A DNA stretch of 64,000 nt from Desulfuromusa sp. (lineage in GTDB: Bacteria > Desulfobacterota > Desulfuromonadia > Desulfuromonadales > Geopsychrobacteraceae), in the NCBI GenBank assembly GCA_016744595.1, contig JADGEB010000001.1:124001-188000 (forward strand), given 5' to 3'. The notes below the pieces were generated by a model. It saw only the letters and a list, made by a program, of their open reading frames with translations. It made no database searches and was not told where the DNA came from. Position numbers and translations under genes: made by a program. Below, piece by piece: positions 8,226 through 19,239 of this stretch (positions are counted from its first letter, which is position 1; each line of letters starts with the position of its first letter).

Positions 8226-10379
8226 TTAATAAGCAACCTTTGCAAAAGGTGATTGTGATGCAGCGGCTAGGGCATCGGCCAAGGTATATATTTCATGAGC
8301 TTCGAGAAGTGGGATTAACTTCAGAAGAACCTCACCAGTGACAATGGCATCACCAAGAGCTGTATGCCGGCCAACTATTGTGACATTCAAACGTTCTGCC
8401 AAACTATCGAGAGAATGAGAATCCTGGTAAGGATGGATAATTGACGACAGTAACATTGTATCAATAACCGGGTTATCAAAAACAATACCGGTTTTTTCTT
8501 CCTGAAGTTGCAAGAAACGCATATCAAAGGCAGCATTGTGGGCGACCAGTACTGAATTATCAACAAATGTATGAAAATGTGGCAGCACCTTGTCTATGGT
8601 CGGTTGTCCTTGAAGTAGGGCTGGTTGAATGCCGTGAATTTCAACGGATTCCTGAGGGACAAAACGTTTTGGGTCAACCAGTTGGTCAATCACTTCATGA
8701 TAGAGGAGTTGACCATTGACAATCCGGATGGCACCCAATTGGATGATTTCATCCCCTTTGGAAGGGTGTAAACCGGTCGTCTCAGTATCAAATACCGCAT
8801 AGGTTAGCTTGCGAAGAGGAATCTGGCCTAATTCTTTCCAGTCTCCACGATTGAAGAGGTCAAATTCGTATGAGATAGGACGGTGTTCAACTTCACATTG
8901 CATTGCCAAGCGGCGATCCTGATCTATGGGGGGGAAACTGATCATGACCCCTGAATATTCATCCGAAGCTTCAGATATCGGAGATATTTTACCGGCTAGA
9001 TTATCGATGGTATCCCTAAAGTTTAGAAGGTTACCCTTTGCATCGGTAATCAAGGGTGTCAGTTGCCAGGTTTTAAGCAAATCCATATCAGCACTTGCTT
9101 TTGGCCAGACGATAACTAGTTCTGTGCCAGAGTCTTCATTGACGGTTAAAGTTAGCAGTAATTCTTGGATGTTGGCATGGGTGACTAGTAGCCCAGCAAG
9201 ATGGGAAATAGCTTGAACCATCGAATAGCTATCAAGCTGCAGCCAGACACCTTTTGGGGCCAGTGGGGTAACATTAATTGAGAAGCGTTCACTGATGTTA
9301 TTACTGATAATATCAAGGAGATTATTGGCCAGAACATTCTCGTTTTTACTTAGCGCATGTAGGTGGAGTGCGTAATTAGCTCTCGCTTCACTCACCTTCT
9401 TTTGTAACGATTGGGACGCATTGTCAATTTTTTTTCGATAATTATACAGCTCTTCCTGATCGAGTTTAGGTCGACTTAAAATGTTTGTAATTGAGTCACG
9501 GATATCTTCCAGATCCTTCTGCTGCTCATCAATTAGAGACTGAATCAACATGTCTCGACGACTGTCAGATTCAATCTGATGAGTCATATCCTCTAGAGTT
9601 AGAACATATCCAGAAATAGTCTTGACGTTGTTTTGTTCGGTAAAAACAGGCGCCATATTGACACGTAAGCACAAGCCTGTGTGCAAAGTTATCATGGAAT
9701 GATTGACCATCTTTGTGCGGCCTGAGGTGTGGCATTTGTGTAACATTTCCAGCCCATGGACAATTGGGTCGCGATCAAGAAGGCTAAAAATTGAACGTCC
9801 TAGGCCGAGGATCCCTTGAGCTGGAGCCTCTGTAGCTGTGGGATTTTCTTTGAATAATTCTTGAGCTTGCTGATTGTAAAGTAATACCTGCCCATCGGTA
9901 TTGCAAACGATTACCCCGTGTGGCAGTTCTGACATTAATGCCGCAAGGCGAGTACGTTCTTCATCAAGAGTTGCTTGAGCAATTGCAATTTTTCCAGTGA
10001 CATCCCTCTGTAAGTTATTAAAGGCATCAGCGGATTGATTGATAATTTCTGATAGGTATTGGATCTCTTTAGAAGCGTTTTTTATTTGAGCTCGGTGTTC
10101 CGGGTTGACGGATGAAATTATTCTTGCACTTTCAGCAAGTTTGAGAATTGGAATAATATAGTCGTTAAATAAAAGGTTAATCAGTGCCCCGATAATGAAG
10201 AGAATGGTAATTGTTCCGAGTAGGGGGAAGGGGGTCAGCTTGCTGAGCATTCCGCTCAGGGCAGCTTGTTGGGATTCATTGATACTGACCCAAGAACCTA
10301 CTAGGCTGGCTACAATAATGCTGATAAGCGCAAAATAGATTGCACTTAGAAAAATCCAGTACTTAAAGCTCGGTTTCAC
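8226..10379 (-). CDS. Membrane sensor fusion: two TM segments, PAS, pseudo-histidine-kinase, DEDDh exonuclease
   Basis: 717 aa, with GTG start at 10379 behind AGGA. Order: TM1 about 9-31, TM2 about 50-71, HAMP-like linker and helix, PAS domain with LPHGVIVCNTDGQVLLYN (about 150-270), a coiled coil, a region resembling a histidine-kinase core without a phosphorylatable H-box but with a degenerate ATPase N-box (DSYSMVQAISHLAGLL), and a complete DEDDh exonuclease from VFDTETTG (about residue 530) through AHNAAFD to GRHTALGD. A nuclease thus takes the place of kinase output, which suggests that a membrane or redox signal controls nucleic acid or nucleotide cleavage. It is the first gene of a three-gene operon. 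A TATAAA sequence at 10427-10432 on the minus strand is the likeliest -10. Confidence 0.85.
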   Translation of the reverse strand: MKPSFKYWIFLSAIYFALISIIVASLVGSWVSINESQQAALSGMLSKLTPFPLLGTITILFIIGALINLLFNDYIIPILKLAESARIISSVNPEHRAQIKNASKEIQYLSEIINQSADAFNNLQRDVTGKIAIAQATLDEERTRLAALMSELPHGVIVCNTDGQVLLYNQQAQELFKENPTATEAPAQGILGLGRSIFSLLDRDPIVHGLEMLHKCHTSGRTKMVNHSMITLHTGLCLRVNMAPVFTEQNNVKTISGYVLTLEDMTHQIESDSRRDMLIQSLIDEQQKDLEDIRDSITNILSRPKLDQEELYNYRKKIDNASQSLQKKVSEARANYALHLHALSKNENVLANNLLDIISNNISERFSINVTPLAPKGVWLQLDSYSMVQAISHLAGLLVTHANIQELLLTLTVNEDSGTELVIVWPKASADMDLLKTWQLTPLITDAKGNLLNFRDTIDNLAGKISPISEASDEYSGVMISFPPIDQDRRLAMQCEVEHRPISYEFDLFNRGDWKELGQIPLRKLTYAVFDTETTGLHPSKGDEIIQLGAIRIVNGQLLYHEVIDQLVDPKRFVPQESVEIHGIQPALLQGQPTIDKVLPHFHTFVDNSVLVAHNAAFDMRFLQLQEEKTGIVFDNPVIDTMLLSSIIHPYQDSHSLDSLAERLNVTIVGRHTALGDAIVTGEVLLKLIPLLEAHEIYTLADALAAASQSPFAKVAY

Positions 10380-10552
10380 GTAACTAAAATCCTGTAATTG
10401 TGCAATTTTGAAGGGAGGGTTCCCATTTTATACAGTTACATAAACTAGCCACTTTTCAATTCTCATGAAGATCAAAAACAAATATATGACAAAATAGTAC
10501 ATATGGCAAACATTGTTGTATTTTTGTTGAGGATATTTTATTGATTTAACAG

Positions 10553-10585
10553 AAAAGCCGTTGCGCAGGGGCACAACGGCTTTTT
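10553..10585 (-). terminator. Intrinsic terminator of ppiD-purC
   Basis: Perfect stem AAAAGCCGTTG / CAACGGCTTTT around a 10-nt loop, with T residues following on the minus strand. It lies 31 bp after the purC stop. The A/T flanks make it potentially bidirectional, but only minus-strand genes lie on both sides. Confidence 0.85.
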
Positions 10586-10615
10586 GAAATGTTGGTCAGT
10601 GAGATGTATATACTC

Positions 10616-11497
10616 TCAAGCGGTGAGTCGCTTGAGCGCTTCAAGATATTTTTCACCAGTTTTTCGGACAATCTCTTCAGGTAGCTTTGGAGCTGGTGCC
10701 TGTTTTCCCCAGTCGAGAGTTTCCAGATAATCACGTAGAAACTGTTTGTCAAAACTAGGTTGAGCCCCACCCGGTTGGTAGTGGTCTTGAGGCCAGAAGC
10801 GGGAAGAGTCAGGAGTTAGAGCTTCATCAATCCAGATGAGTTGACCGTCCAGTATGCCGAATTCAAATTTGGTGTCAGCAATGATGAGACCTTTCTGGGC
10901 AGCTAGAGACCTGGCACGTTCGTAAATTTTAATACTGACATCACTTATTTGCTCAGCTATTTCCTGACCACACAGCTCTACTGTCTGCTCAAAAGAAATA
11001 TTTTCATCGTGCTCACCAAGCTCTGCTTTGGTTGAGGGGGTGAACAGAGTTTTTGGCAGTTTGTCGCTTTGTACCAGCCCTGTTGGCAAGGGGATGCTAC
11101 AGACGGAACCGAGCTGTTGATACTCTTTCCAACCACTTCCAGACAGGTAGCCACGGACAATACACTCGACCGGGAGAGGTTGTGCTTTTTTGGTCAACAT
11201 ACTGCGCCCTTCCAGCTGCTCCCGATATTGGTGGGTAATGGCTGGAAAATCATCAACTTCTGTTGAGATCAGGTGATGAGGAATTAAATCAGTCATCTGC
11301 TCAAACCAGAATTTAGAAATTTGGGTAAGGACATAACCTTTCTGGGGAATGCCTTCATCCATGATGACGTCAAAAGCAGAAATTCGGTCACTGGTGACAA
11401 TCAGAAGATATTCACCAAGGTCATAAATGTCCCTGACCTTGCCACGGTTGACCAGATTTAGTTCTGGGCAGTCTGTTTGTGTAATGATAGGTGTCAT
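10616..11497 (-). CDS. purC: Phosphoribosylaminoimidazole-succinocarboxamide synthase
   Basis: SAICAR synthetase, de novo purine synthesis: joins CAIR and aspartate using ATP; cytosolic. 293 aa, the longer form of the family. Hallmarks are [12 protein letters not shown] near residue 17, [30 protein letters not shown] and IADTKFEFG. Its ATG overlaps the stop of the upstream ppiD-like gene (ATGA), so the two are probably co-transcribed and coupled. The transcript ends at the hairpin at 10553-10585. Confidence 0.96.
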   Translation of the reverse strand: MTPIITQTDCPELNLVNRGKVRDIYDLGEYLLIVTSDRISAFDVIMDEGIPQKGYVLTQISKFWFEQMTDLIPHHLISTEVDDFPAITHQYREQLEGRSMLTKKAQPLPVECIVRGYLSGSGWKEYQQLGSVCSIPLPTGLVQSDKLPKTLFTPSTKAELGEHDENISFEQTVELCGQEIAEQISDVSIKIYERARSLAAQKGLIIADTKFEFGILDGQLIWIDEALTPDSSRFWPQDHYQPGGAQPSFDKQFLRDYLETLDWGKQAPAPKLPEEIVRKTGEKYLEALKRLTA

Positions 11498-13452
11498 GAG
11501 TTGTTGCTCCCATTTTCGAAGATGCTGATTAGTTCAGGAACCATGATTTCAACCTTGGCTTGCTGCAGTAGTTGTTTTAGCTTTTCAGCAACGACCTGCT
11601 GCTTTTTTTCTTCCAGCAAGCGGTTGTTTAACTGTTCTTTATCTGTGCTGCTCAGAGTTTCAAAATCGGCAATTTCAGATTTATTTAAACTGGCAACCAG
11701 GTATTTGTCGCCAATAGTGTAGACTTTTGTAGCTATGGGAGCTTCTTCGGTCAGGGTGAAAGCTTCTTCTGCAAGCTCTTGTGAGGTTCCAATTCGGGGA
11801 ATAAAAAATCCAAAACTACGACTAAATTCTCCCGATTCTTCAACGCTCAATTTCAAATCCTTAGCTGCTGATCTCAAGCTCTTTTTTTCCGTAGCTTGAT
11901 TTAACAGCTTGTCAGCAAGCTCTTTGGCTAAGGAGAGAGCTCGTTCGACTCGATAGCTTTGCTCGACTGCTGGTTTGACTTTAGTTAGTTCAGGAAGGTG
12001 ACTCACTTGTCGTTCCTTCAAGATAAACAAAAAGACACCTTGAGTCGTTTGTACTGGGCGAGCCAGTTCACCGTCCTTCAGGATAAGAGCCGCTTGGCTG
12101 ATAGCAGCAACTTTACCGATACCATCAATGGCTGCATTTGCAGAGAAGAAACCTGTTTCTTTAATTCCCAGATCATTATCTGTTGCAGCAGTTTCCAAAT
12201 CTCCAGTTTTGCGATTAATATTATAAGCATCCATCGCTTTTTCATAGGCTAGTTGACGTGATTTCTCTAATGTCAGGCCTGATTTAACTTCTACTATGGC
12301 ATCCACAAGAGGTTTTACGCCTGGCTCTATATACTCTTCAACTTTGATGATATGGAAACCAAAGGGGGTTTGAACAACTTCACTCATCTGGCCTGGGCGT
12401 AAGGCAAAGGCCGCTTCTTCAAACTCTCCGACCATGGTGCCACGTCCAAAAGTGCCAATCTCCCCACCTTGCGCTGCGTTGCTCTTGTCATCTGAATGGG
12501 TTTTAGCAAGCTGCGCAAAATCTGCTCCATCCTGTAGCTGTTTTAATAGCTCGTTGGCGAGGTCTTGTCTCTTTTTGATGGTTTCTGCATCAGCATCTTG
12601 GGGGATGCTTAGTAATATGTGAGCCGCTGTCACTTGTTCTTTGATTTCATATCGGTCAAGATTGCGACGATAGTAGCGTTGTAGATCTTCATCACTTACA
12701 GCTCCGACCTCGTTTTCGTAGCGAGCAGGATCAAACTGCAGGTAACGCAGGGATACTTTTTCCGGAACCCTAAAGCTTTCTACATTCTGCTCAAAGAATG
12801 ATTTTAGGCTATCGTCGGTGACTTTGACCTTGCTTTCAACCAGTGCCGGGGTTAGCCAGACGTAATTCAGGTTGACTTTGTCACTTTCTTTATGGAATGC
12901 CGTTTTTAATTCCTCTTCATTGACGCTGGCGCCCTGTTGCAGCTCGGCACGTACCTTTTGTGTCAACAGCTGTCTTCGTTGGGTCATTTCAAACTGTTCC
13001 GGGTTCATGCGTTGGTAATTCAGAACTTCAAGATAACGATCCCGGTTGAATTCACCAGCGATTTGAAATGCATCGTATTGTGCAATACTACCAATCAATT
13101 CTTCTTGGGTAACTTCCAAGTTGAGTTCAAGTGCCTGCTGAACAAGAAGCGATTCTTCAATTAGCTGCTGTAATGCTTGCTTGGGCAGATTGAGTTGTTT
13201 CTCCAGTTTGGCGTCGAAATTTCCCTGGTAAATATTTTGGTAAAGGTTATAAAGATTGCTGTAGCTGCTCTGAAATGCGGTGTAACTGATTTCATAGTCA
13301 TTGACACGGGCAGCAATATCTCCACCTTGATTGGCGTTTTGGTCGGATGGTGCCGTAAGCATGGTATAGCCGATAACAAAACTTAAAATGATCACGCCGA
13401 AGGCAATCTTGATCAAGACCGATTTTTGTTTTGACCTAACAAATTGAAGCAT
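11494..13452 (-). CDS. ppiD: PpiD-like periplasmic peptidyl-prolyl isomerase/chaperone (SurA_N + parvulin)
   Basis: 652 aa from ATG 13452, chosen because GAGGAG lies just upstream and the product begins [11 protein letters not shown] like PpiD proteins; upstream in-frame codons add only 19 unlikely residues. One N-terminal membrane anchor (about residues 15-33) is followed by a SurA_N-type chaperone domain, then a parvulin domain with [21 protein letters not shown] and [13 protein letters not shown] (about 270-370), then a second helical/parvulin-like region. The family helps outer-membrane and periplasmic proteins fold as they leave the Sec channel, anchored in the inner membrane. It is co-transcribed with purC and divergent from mreB. 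Confidence 0.88.
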   Translation of the reverse strand: MLQFVRSKQKSVLIKIAFGVIILSFVIGYTMLTAPSDQNANQGGDIAARVNDYEISYTAFQSSYSNLYNLYQNIYQGNFDAKLEKQLNLPKQALQQLIEESLLVQQALELNLEVTQEELIGSIAQYDAFQIAGEFNRDRYLEVLNYQRMNPEQFEMTQRRQLLTQKVRAELQQGASVNEEELKTAFHKESDKVNLNYVWLTPALVESKVKVTDDSLKSFFEQNVESFRVPEKVSLRYLQFDPARYENEVGAVSDEDLQRYYRRNLDRYEIKEQVTAAHILLSIPQDADAETIKKRQDLANELLKQLQDGADFAQLAKTHSDDKSNAAQGGEIGTFGRGTMVGEFEEAAFALRPGQMSEVVQTPFGFHIIKVEEYIEPGVKPLVDAIVEVKSGLTLEKSRQLAYEKAMDAYNINRKTGDLETAATDNDLGIKETGFFSANAAIDGIGKVAAISQAALILKDGELARPVQTTQGVFLFILKERQVSHLPELTKVKPAVEQSYRVERALSLAKELADKLLNQATEKKSLRSAAKDLKLSVEESGEFSRSFGFFIPRIGTSQELAEEAFTLTEEAPIATKVYTIGDKYLVASLNKSEIADFETLSSTDKEQLNNRLLEEKKQQVVAEKLKQLLQQAKVEIMVPELISIFENGSNNS

Positions 13453-13556
13453 TACAGGGAAACTCCTCATCAAATTTTTGGTTGATAGAGACAAAAAACA
13501 GGGTCGCATGTTAGACCAGCATTTTACTGAAAAGCAATCATTTTTTACCAGCTTAA

Positions 13557-14702
<1,146 letters not shown>

Positions 14703-14739
14703 TATCAAGTCTATGATCTGATCGTATTGTGGTATTCTC

Positions 14740-14767
14740 AGGGAGGATCAGTCGATTCTCCCTTTTT
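14740..14767 (+). terminator. Terminator/attenuator between mreB and mreC
   Basis: Ten-base-pair stem AGGGAGGATC / GATTCTCCCT (one G-T pair) with tetraloop AGTC, followed immediately by TTTTT. As mreC-mreD-mrdA-rodA continue on the same strand, partial termination would give more mreB than downstream message. Confidence 0.75.
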
Positions 14768-14823
14768 AGTGTTGTTGCCCTGATTGGTTTTTGTTTTATT
14801 TCAGGATCTGCTTGGAGCAGTCA

Positions 14824-15642
14824 GTGGGTGAGCTGTTAAGACGCTATCGATTTTTATGGTTGGCCATTATTCTACTGTTGGCAACAGTGATTCTCTATTC
14901 CTATAACCTCCGCCAGAAAACTGCAACTACCTTCTTTGAACGTGCTGTTCTTACCTTTGCCGCACCCTTTCAGACTAGCATTGATGGTATTGTTGATAGT
15001 ACAACCGGAATATGGGGGAACTACCTCTGGTTGGTCGATGCCCGGAAGCGTAATCTGGAACTAGAACAGGAAAATCGGCAAATGCAGTCGCAATTGCGAC
15101 AGGTACAAGAAGTTTCTCTACAAAATGAGCGTTTGCGCAAACTACTGGCTTTTGTCGATGACCTTGACCGTCCTGCTCTACCAGCCCAAGTTATTGGTGA
15201 GGATGCCAGTAACTGGGCTCGGACAATTATTATTGATAAAGGAACCCAGGCTGGATTGCGCAATGGATTGCCAGTGGTCGCGGCGCAGGGTGTCGTGGGA
15301 AGGATTATAAAGACTGCACCCGCCAGTTCACGAGTTCTATTGGTAACTGATGCTTCTTCTGCGGTTGCAGCACTGATTCAGAGAACCCGAACTCGTGGAG
15401 TTGCCCGTGGTCGGGGGGACAATTTATCTGTCGAATATGCTCTGCGCAATGCTGATATCCAGATCGGAGATTTACTTGTGACTTCGGGGATGGGAGGGGT
15501 TTTCCCCAAGGGCTTGCCGCTGGGGCTGGTCGAATCTGTTGAAAAAGATCAATTTGGGTTGTTCCAGCAGGTTAAGGCTGCCCCAACAATCGATTTTTCT
15601 CTCCTTGAGGAGGTTATGGTGATTGTCGGCGAGGATCAATGA
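14824..15642 (+). CDS. mreC: Rod shape-determining protein MreC
   Basis: 272 aa from a GTG at 14824, preceded by TTGGAG 6 nt upstream; the frame is open from 14791 (TTG), but the extra 11 residues do not look native. Short cytoplasmic N-terminus, one TM segment (about 11-30: FLWLAIILLLATVILYS), a coiled coil rich in Q/E/L (about 75-115), then the periplasmic double beta-barrel with VIGEDASNWARTIIIDKG and GVVGRI. It forms the periplasmic scaffold of the elongasome between MreB, MreD and PBP2. It overlaps mreD by 4 nt. Confidence 0.92.
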   Translation: MGELLRRYRFLWLAIILLLATVILYSYNLRQKTATTFFERAVLTFAAPFQTSIDGIVDSTTGIWGNYLWLVDARKRNLELEQENRQMQSQLRQVQEVSLQNERLRKLLAFVDDLDRPALPAQVIGEDASNWARTIIIDKGTQAGLRNGLPVVAAQGVVGRIIKTAPASSRVLLVTDASSAVAALIQRTRTRGVARGRGDNLSVEYALRNADIQIGDLLVTSGMGGVFPKGLPLGLVESVEKDQFGLFQQVKAAPTIDFSLLEEVMVIVGEDQ

Positions 15643-16175
15643 GAAGTTATCTCCTATATTTGTTTACCGGAATTTTGTTCGTATTGTTGCAAAGTAGTGT
15701 TTTGCCGTTATTTTTTTCACCAAATTGGCGACCAAATCTGATCTTGATTCTAGTCCTATACTTGGGGTTGAGTGAAAATTTATCCCGCGCTCTTATCGCC
15801 GGACTGTTGCTAGGAGCCATTCAGGATAGTTTTTGCGGTCCCAGCCTTGGTTTGTATGTTTCTGTCTACCTCGTCATTGTGTTGGCAACACGGGTGCTTT
15901 CCGAACAGCTTAATATTGAAAGTCCACCGTTATTGCTGTTGCTAATTGCTGGAGGAACACTGTTGCAAAATTTGATAGTTGGTTTTTATCTGACTATTCT
16001 TGCTGATGATTCACCAGTGTTGCATATCTTGTTGCCAGCTATCCCACAACAGCTCTTGACCAACATGTTTTTTTCAACAATTCTGTTGTTCTTTTTGCTC
16101 CGCTTCCAGCGTCTATTCGGCTATCGTTCTGGTCTTGCTGGATTGATTTACCAGAGTAAACATCATGGGACTTGA
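15639..16175 (+). CDS. mreD: Rod shape-determining membrane protein MreD
   Basis: 178 aa, almost entirely hydrophobic, with five or six predicted TM segments and the family-typical N-terminus (YLFTGILFVLLQSSVLP) and RPNLILILVLYLGL. ATGA overlap with mreC and an 11-nt overlap with the PBP2 gene indicate coupled translation. MreD is the multispanning partner of MreC in the elongasome. Confidence 0.9.
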   Translation: MRSYLLYLFTGILFVLLQSSVLPLFFSPNWRPNLILILVLYLGLSENLSRALIAGLLLGAIQDSFCGPSLGLYVSVYLVIVLATRVLSEQLNIESPPLLLLLIAGGTLLQNLIVGFYLTILADDSPVLHILLPAIPQQLLTNMFFSTILLFFLLRFQRLFGYRSGLAGLIYQSKHHGT

Positions 16176-18018
16176 TCTTAAATGGAAAGAGTTGCCAGCT
16201 GTCCAGAAACGTTTTTTGTTCTATTCCACTGCTGCAACTATGGTTTTTTTACTTTTATTACTGCGCCTTTGGTACCTGCAAGTTATCAGTTACGAGAATC
16301 TTCAGGAACGTTCTATCCGTAATCGCACCCGGGTTCTTTCACTAGATGCCCCGCGCGGGCCGATCTTTGACCGGAACGGGATCCTGCTGGTTGATAATCG
16401 ACCGTCGTTCAAAATATCTGTGATGCGGCAGGCTGTTGAAAACCGTTCTCTACTGCTTGAACGACTATCACTATTATTGGATATCGAAATCTCTGAACTT
16501 GAGGCACGTTGGCAAGAGGGGAAACGATTTCCAATTTATCGACCGGTACCACTGGCAGAAGATGTAAGTCGAGAGATTATGGAGAGAATCCAGGAGAATA
16601 GTGTTGATTTGCCTGGGGTACTGACAGAAGTGCGTCCGGTTCGCGATTACCTGGAGCACGGTTCAGCGGCTCACCTCATTGGATACCTTGGTGAAATTAC
16701 CGAGACAGAATTGCAGAGTGGGAATTTTGATCAGTACCGTGGTGGTGATTTTATCGGGAAAACAGCCCTTGAAAGAACTTTCGACCCCTATTTGCGGGGA
16801 GGGAAGGGGCAGCGTTTGGTTGAAGTTGATGTTCAGGGAAAACTGCTACGACAATTACAGGTGGAGCCTTCTCAGCCTGGAAATAAGGTTTATCTGACGC
16901 TTGACCGTGAGTTGCAACGTGCTGCTGATAAAGCTTTTGGTTCTGAATCTGGTGCAGCTATCGCTCTGGACGTTAATTCTGGAGACATTTTAGCAATGGT
17001 CAGTCGCCCAACCTTTAATCCCGCTTTATTTGCCAGGGGAATTGATGGGGATGAATGGCGCGTATTGGCGCAGGATGATCGTCACCCCCTGCAGAATAAA
17101 GTTATTTCGGGACAATATCCACCTGGATCGACATTCAAAATGATTGTCGCCTTGGCAGCTTTGCGTGATGGTATAGCCGCAAATCGAAGTATCGATTGTA
17201 AGGGTGATTTTGTTGTCGGTGGTTCCCGCTATCGCTGCTGGAAGAAAAAAGGGCATGGTCCAACCGATCTGAAAAAAGCACTGCGTGAAAGCTGTGATGT
17301 CTGGTTTTATCAGGTTGGATTGGAACTGGGGATTGATAAGCTATCCGCAGCAGCTAGAGAGTTTGGGCTGGGATCTCCAGTTGGCTACCCCCTGCCGGGA
17401 GAACGTTCAGGACTTATGCCTTCTCAGGAATGGAAACGTAAGCACTATAATGAACCTTGGTATGCGGGAGAAACTGTTATCGCCTCAATCGGACAAGGGT
17501 TTGTTCTTGCTACACCAATGCAGTTGGCGGTGATGATGGCTGCTATTGCAAATGAAGGGAAGGTTTTAAAGCCTCAGGTTATTCGGCAGGTTGAAGATTG
17601 GGAGGGGAATTTATTGTTGCAATCTGAGCCAGAAGTTGTTCGCCAAATCAATTATTCACCTGATGCTTGGAACGTGATTCATGATGGTTTGGTTGCTGTT
17701 GTCAATGAACCACACGGAACCGGGCATGCTGCTTATCTTGAAAATGTTATGGTGGCAGGGAAGACAGGAACTTCGCAGGTTGTCCGACGTAAATCAGATG
17801 AAGAAGAAGAGCTGGATGAAGATGGGGAGATCCCTTACCGCTTTCGCCCCCATGCTCTGTTTGTTGCTTTTGCGCCAGCAGAGAAACCGGAGATAGCTAT
17901 TGCAGTTGTGGTTGAGCACGGACAATCGGGTGGTCGTGCTGCTGGACCGATTGCCAAACAGATCATCCAACGTTATATGGAACTAAAAGGACAAGCATCG
18001 CAGGATCGGGAGGAATAA
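16165..18018 (+). CDS. mrdA: Penicillin-binding protein 2 (elongasome transpeptidase)
   Basis: 617 aa class B PBP. One N-terminal TM helix (about 17-38), then the dimerisation domain with DAPRGPIFDRNGILLVDN. The transpeptidase domain has STFK (active-site Ser about 322), SCD (about 375, the PBP2 version of SxN) and GKTGTSQ (about 532). It cross-links lateral-wall peptidoglycan made by RodA, encoded 3 bp downstream. An acidic insert (SDEEEELDEDGE) after the KTG motif is noticeable. The gene starts within mreD. Confidence 0.96.
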   Translation: MGLDLKWKELPAVQKRFLFYSTAATMVFLLLLLRLWYLQVISYENLQERSIRNRTRVLSLDAPRGPIFDRNGILLVDNRPSFKISVMRQAVENRSLLLERLSLLLDIEISELEARWQEGKRFPIYRPVPLAEDVSREIMERIQENSVDLPGVLTEVRPVRDYLEHGSAAHLIGYLGEITETELQSGNFDQYRGGDFIGKTALERTFDPYLRGGKGQRLVEVDVQGKLLRQLQVEPSQPGNKVYLTLDRELQRAADKAFGSESGAAIALDVNSGDILAMVSRPTFNPALFARGIDGDEWRVLAQDDRHPLQNKVISGQYPPGSTFKMIVALAALRDGIAANRSIDCKGDFVVGGSRYRCWKKKGHGPTDLKKALRESCDVWFYQVGLELGIDKLSAAAREFGLGSPVGYPLPGERSGLMPSQEWKRKHYNEPWYAGETVIASIGQGFVLATPMQLAVMMAAIANEGKVLKPQVIRQVEDWEGNLLLQSEPEVVRQINYSPDAWNVIHDGLVAVVNEPHGTGHAAYLENVMVAGKTGTSQVVRRKSDEEEELDEDGEIPYRFRPHALFVAFAPAEKPEIAIAVVVEHGQSGGRAAGPIAKQIIQRYMELKGQASQDREE

Positions 18019-18021
18019 CTG

Positions 18022-19119
18022 ATGTTTGATCGACGTCTGGTGTCTAACTTTGATTGGGTGTTGTTGCTTACTGTGCTTTTACTGGCTGGGGTTGGAATCG
18101 TCAACCTTTTCAGTGCAACTTCCAGTTGGCAATCTGCAGCTACCCCAATCTACTTAAAGCAGCTTCTCTGGTTGTCTGGCGGAGTTCTGATGGCACTGGT
18201 TATTTGTCTGTTTGATTACCGTCATCTGGAATACTTTGCTGTTCATTTTTATTGGGTCAGTGTCAGTTTGTTGGTCTATGTGTTGCTTTTAGGCAAAACA
18301 TCTATGGGAGCAACTCGCTGGATCAATCTTGGTTTTTTCAATTTGCAGCCCGGTGAAGTTATTAAAATTGCAATCATATTGCTGTTGGCACGAATTTTTG
18401 CAAAAACGGCTAGCCCACTTGGCTATGGATTGTTTGAACTCTGGAAGCCGATTCTCTGGTTATTGTTGCCGGTTGTGCTCATACTTAAGGAACCCGATCT
18501 GGGAACCGCAATGATGGTTATTTTTATTGCTGCAACAATGTTGCTGTTTGCTGGCCTGAAACGCGGCACACTGATTGGACTGGGACTCATTGGCGCTTTG
18601 GTTGCTGTCGCTGGTTGGTTTGGATTGCACGATTATCAGCGTGCCAGAATCCGAACTTTTATGAATCCAGAAGCCGATCCCCTAGGGAGCGGTTACCATA
18701 TTATTCAATCTAAAATTGCGGTCGGCAGTGGTGGTTTCTTGGGCAAGGGTTTTATTCAGGGGACTCAGTCACAGCTCTCATTTTTGCCGGAGCGACATAC
18801 CGATTTCGCTTTCTCTGTTTTTGCCGAAGAGTGGGGGTTTGCTGGCAGTTTTGTGTTGTTGTTTCTCTATCTGTTCTTGATTGTCTGGGGTTTGTATGTT
18901 GCCAGGCGGGCTGCTGATCGATTTGGGTTGTTTCTTGCGGTTGGGGTAACAGCCATGATTTTCTGGCATATTGTTGTCAATCTGGGGATGGTGATTGGCT
19001 TACTTCCGGTTGTTGGTGTGCCGTTGCCGCTGTTTTCTTACGGTGGAACCAGTATGGTAACAACAATGATCGGGGTGGGATTGTTGATGAATGTGAGTAT
19101 GCGGCGGTTCATGTTTTGA
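18022..19119 (+). CDS. rodA: RodA, SEDS-family peptidoglycan glycosyltransferase
   Basis: 365 aa, about ten TM segments. SEDS signatures are TRWINLGFFNLQPGE, LKEPDLGTAMM (the catalytic Asp region), ERHTDFAFSVFAEEWGF and LPLFSYGGTSM. RodA polymerises glycan strands from lipid II in the inner membrane together with PBP2 (gene 3 bp upstream). It is the last gene of the rod-shape cluster. A palindromic repeat element begins within its stop codon. Confidence 0.96.
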   Translation: MFDRRLVSNFDWVLLLTVLLLAGVGIVNLFSATSSWQSAATPIYLKQLLWLSGGVLMALVICLFDYRHLEYFAVHFYWVSVSLLVYVLLLGKTSMGATRWINLGFFNLQPGEVIKIAIILLLARIFAKTASPLGYGLFELWKPILWLLLPVVLILKEPDLGTAMMVIFIAATMLLFAGLKRGTLIGLGLIGALVAVAGWFGLHDYQRARIRTFMNPEADPLGSGYHIIQSKIAVGSGGFLGKGFIQGTQSQLSFLPERHTDFAFSVFAEEWGFAGSFVLLFLYLFLIVWGLYVARRAADRFGLFLAVGVTAMIFWHIVVNLGMVIGLLPVVGVPLPLFSYGGTSMVTTMIGVGLLMNVSMRRFMF

Positions 19120-19239
19120 TGGCGTCGCAAAAACTCCGACCTACTGTGTTGTCGCGGTTTTTCAGGACTTTGACATACACATGTATGCCTTCCTGAAAAA
19201 TTACACCGCCTTGTAGGACGAAGCTTTTGCTTAGCCATC
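19118..19239 (+). repeat. Palindromic intergenic repeat, copy 1 (best preserved)
   Basis: 122 bp starting in the rodA stop codon. The ends are imperfect inverted repeats: GATGGCGTCGCAAAAACTCC on the left, and the reverse complement of the right end reads GATGGCTAAGCAAAAGCTTC. Inside are a perfect 10-bp stem TTTTTCAGGA / TCCTGAAAAA and an apical CATACA / TGTATG, so the whole element can fold as one long hairpin. Related copies lie at 23922, 26971 and 31597. Confidence 0.75.
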
